35,327 nt of DNA from Rubrivivax sp. (GTDB taxonomy: Bacteria; Pseudomonadota; Gammaproteobacteria; Burkholderiales; Burkholderiaceae_C): positions 1-35,327 of the forward strand of contig JADLIA010000024.1 of the NCBI GenBank assembly GCA_020848515.1, in the 5' to 3' direction. The translations under genes and the position numbers were made by a program. The notes under the pieces were generated by a model. The model was not told where the DNA came from, ran no database searches, and saw only the letters and a program-made list of their open reading frames with translations. Below, piece by piece: positions 33,486 to 35,327 of the stretch. The stretch's first letter is position 1, and every line of letters begins with the position of its first letter.

Positions 33486-33962
33486 CTAGATCGGCAGCGC
33501 CGTGGTGGTCTTGACACGGTCCATCACGAAGCTGGTCTTGCAGTCCTGCACCGAGGGGTGACGCAGCAGCGTGTCCATCATGAAGCGCGAGTACGCCCCC
33601 ATGTCCTGCACCACCAGGTGCAACAGAAAGTCCATCTCGCCGGTCAGGGCCACGCACTCCACCACCTCGGGCCAGCCCTGCACGCTGGCGCGGAATTCGT
33701 CCATCGGGTTGCGCTTGGCGTGCTCGGCGCGTTTTTCCAGCCGTACGTTGACGTAGGCGCTCAGCCCCAGCCCGAGCGATTCCGGCCGCAGCAGGGCCAC
33801 GTAGCGGTCGATCACCCCGGCCTCTTCCAGCCGCCGGATGCGCCGCAGCACGGCGCTGGCCGACAACCCGACCTGCTGGCCGATGGCCTCGTGCGTTTCG
33901 CGCCCGTCGGTCTGCAGGCGTGCCAGGATGGCGCGGTCGAGGCGGTCGAGGGCGGCGGTCAT
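33486..33962 (-). CDS. Lrp/AsnC-family regulator
   Basis: A 158-residue transcription factor. The N-terminal helix-turn-helix LDRLDRAILARLQTDGRETHEAIGQQVGLSASAVLRRIRRLEEAGVI is followed by a RAM/AsnC ligand-binding domain (about 65-150; YVNVRLEK, VVECVALTGEMDFLLHLVVQD, KTSFVMDRVKTTTALP). The frame is open upstream, but MTAALDRLD is the usual start. It is divergent from hppD with about 200 bases between, so it probably controls hppD and senses an aromatic amino acid or related ligand; this is inference. Confidence 0.92.
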   Translation of the reverse strand: MTAALDRLDRAILARLQTDGRETHEAIGQQVGLSASAVLRRIRRLEEAGVIDRYVALLRPESLGLGLSAYVNVRLEKRAEHAKRNPMDEFRASVQGWPEVVECVALTGEMDFLLHLVVQDMGAYSRFMMDTLLRHPSVQDCKTSFVMDRVKTTTALPI

Positions 33963-34036
33963 GGCTGCGGTGGGCTCAGGGTGGAAGGACGATATCGGGC
34001 GTGACGGGAGGATTCTTGCATCAATCCGGCGCGAAA

Positions 34037-34048
34037 TGACCTTGGTCA
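34037..34048. promoter_or_regulatory. Possible regulator site between lrp-like gene and hppD
   Basis: TGACC-TT-GGTCA inverted repeat in the 201-base divergent gap 33963-34163. It could be bound by the Lrp-type regulator. A possible -10 TACAGT for hppD sits at 34117-34122, with a poor -35. Both are weak predictions. Confidence 0.3.
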
Positions 34049-34163
34049 AGCATTTTCCTTGCGCAACGGCGGGAATGGCCGGTGCAACTGGCTGGAATTC
34101 GCGCAGGCGGGCGCTCTACAGTTCATGATTTGCCTGCCCACCACTTCTTTCAGGAGACAAGCC

Positions 34164-35291
34164 ATGCCCCCCGCCAGCCCCGCCGCCACGACCTGGGACA
34201 ACCCCATGGGTACCGATGGCTTCGAGTTCATCGAATACGCCGCTCCCGATCCTCAGGCCATGGGCGCGCTGTTCGAGCGCATGGGTTTTGCCGCCGTGGC
34301 GCGCCACCGCCACAAGAACGTCACCCTGTACCGCCAGGGCGAGATCAACTTCATCATCAACGCCGAGCCCGACAGCTTTGCGCAGCGCTTTGCGCGCCTG
34401 CACGGACCCAGCATCTGCGCCATCGCCTTTCGCGTGCAGGACGCCAAGGCGGCCTACGAGCGCGCCATCAGCCTGGGCGCCTGGGGCTACGCTGGCCAGG
34501 CCGGCCCGGGTGAGCTGAACATCCCGGCCATCAAGGGCATCGGCGACTCCATCATCTACCTGATCGACCGCTGGCGCGGCAAGAACGGTGCCCGGGAGGG
34601 CGATCTCGGCAACATCGGCTTCTATGACGTCGATTTCTACCCGCTGCCGGGCGTGCAGGGCGGCGCCGCAGTCAACCCCGAGGGCTACGGCATGACGGTG
34701 ATCGATCACCTCACGCACAACGTGCACAAGGGCCGCATGGACGAATGGGCCAGCTTCTACGAGCGCCTGTTCAACTTCCGCGAGATCCGCTACTTCGACA
34801 TCGAGGGCCAGGCCACCGGCGTCAAGAGCAAGGCCATGACCAGCCCCTGCGGCAAGATCCGCATCCCGATCAACGAAGAAGGCAACGAGCAGAAGGGCCA
34901 GATCCAGGAGTACCTCGATCTCTACAAGGGCGAGGGTGTGCAGCACATCGCGCTGGGCTGCAAGGACATCTACCACGCGGTCGACCAGCTCGGCCTGGCC
35001 GGCGTCAAGCTGCTGAACACCAGCGACACCTACTACGAGCTGCTGCCGGGGCGCATCCCGGACCTGAAGGAGCCGATCGCCGAGCTGCAGGCGCGCAACA
35101 TCCTGGTCGACGGCCACGACGGCGAGCTGCTGCTGCAGATCTTCAGCGAAAACCAGCTTGGCCCGATCTTCTTCGAGTTCATCCAGCGCAAGGGCAACGA
35201 AGGCTTTGGCGAGGGCAACTTCAAGGCCCTGTTCGAGACCATGGAGCTCGACCAGATGCGCCGCGGCGTGCTGACCCAGAAGCCCGCCTGA
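34164..35291 (+). CDS. hppD: 4-hydroxyphenylpyruvate dioxygenase
   Basis: A 375-residue non-haem iron enzyme converting 4-hydroxyphenylpyruvate to homogentisate in tyrosine breakdown. Iron ligands are His182 (DHLTHNV), His261 (GVQHIAL) and Glu338 (FFEFIQRKG), with the spacing of the Pseudomonas enzyme. NPMGTDGFEFIEYAAPD is the typical N-terminus, and RGVLTQ occurs near the C-terminus. AGGAGA lies before the ATG. Divergent from the Lrp-type regulator gene. Later steps of the homogentisate pathway are not in the window. Confidence 0.96.
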   Translation: MPPASPAATTWDNPMGTDGFEFIEYAAPDPQAMGALFERMGFAAVARHRHKNVTLYRQGEINFIINAEPDSFAQRFARLHGPSICAIAFRVQDAKAAYERAISLGAWGYAGQAGPGELNIPAIKGIGDSIIYLIDRWRGKNGAREGDLGNIGFYDVDFYPLPGVQGGAAVNPEGYGMTVIDHLTHNVHKGRMDEWASFYERLFNFREIRYFDIEGQATGVKSKAMTSPCGKIRIPINEEGNEQKGQIQEYLDLYKGEGVQHIALGCKDIYHAVDQLGLAGVKLLNTSDTYYELLPGRIPDLKEPIAELQARNILVDGHDGELLLQIFSENQLGPIFFEFIQRKGNEGFGEGNFKALFETMELDQMRRGVLTQKPA

Positions 35292-35294
35292 GGC

Positions 35295-35311
35295 CGGCGC
35301 CGGCGGCGCCG
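35295..35311 (+). terminator. Hairpin after hppD
   Basis: CGGCGCC-GGC-GGCGCCG begins four bases after the stop. No T-run follows before the window ends. Confidence 0.35.
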
Positions 35312-35327
35312 CCGCGACAACCCCTGG

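Noticed and set aside
1-35327. CRISPR arrays, IS elements, prophage genes, toxin-antitoxin pairs or a defence island
   Set aside because: No regularly spaced direct repeats, transposase, integrase or phage motif was seen. Apart from the glycosyltransferase region, the genes are core metabolic or envelope functions.

Overview
The window looks like a single chromosomal stretch from a high-GC betaproteobacterium, most likely Burkholderiales, family Comamonadaceae. The reasons are very high GC with G/C-ending codons; the blocks corC-lnt / glyQ-glyS-gmhB-plsC-metalloprotease and LiuR-ivd-can-aceK-thiolase; a stand-alone C-terminally extended IF-1; and a dispersed AGCTAT/AGCGCTTG repeat of the kind I associate with comamonads. 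No phage, IS element, rRNA, tRNA or CRISPR array was recognised.

Layout. 46-630 (minus): a hemerythrin-like protein behind a near-ideal FNR-type promoter. 771-3804: a copper module with copA (minus) diverging from copZ-cueR (plus); the gap holds two facing MerR-type promoters with nearly the same operator. 3972-5744 (plus): a Spy/CpxP-like periplasmic protein, a DUF2189 membrane protein and a DUF2788 protein. 5472-7484 (minus): a two-domain glycosyltransferase that reads through the whole of the convergent DUF2788 gene. 7485-7918: non-coding, with DnaA-box-like sites, a CTACTACGA tandem and an A-rich tract, resembling a replication origin. 7919-9808 (plus): minC-minD-minE. 9971-12474: two hypothetical genes, infA with a long leader, and an isoaspartate-methyltransferase-like gene.

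12547-19918 (minus): an SDR, a PPOX flavoprotein, then (read in transcription order) liuR, a PaaI-like thioesterase, isovaleryl-CoA dehydrogenase, beta-carbonic anhydrase, AceK and a thiolase. A perfect 28-bp palindrome lies between liuR and the thioesterase gene. This looks like the upper part of a leucine/isovalerate catabolic regulon without the methylcrotonyl-CoA carboxylase genes. 20042-21992 (plus): a metallo-beta-lactamase-fold hydrolase and a RhlG-like SDR. 22081-32541 (minus): envelope and translation genes, with corC-lnt, fabA-fabB, glyQ-glyS, an unnamed membrane protein, gmhB, plsC and a YgjP-like metalloprotease. 32602-35291: a GNAT acetyltransferase and an Lrp/AsnC regulator diverging from 4-hydroxyphenylpyruvate dioxygenase (tyrosine catabolism).

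The most notable observations are the oriC-like region next to minCDE with no dnaA in sight; the glycosyltransferase with an overprinted 90-residue tail; a short repeat family found between genes and also read in frame inside glyS, the metalloprotease gene and probably copA; and three regulatory sites with well-defined geometry (FNR-type, CueR-type pair, LiuR-type). All family assignments come from reading motifs by eye; no database search was run.
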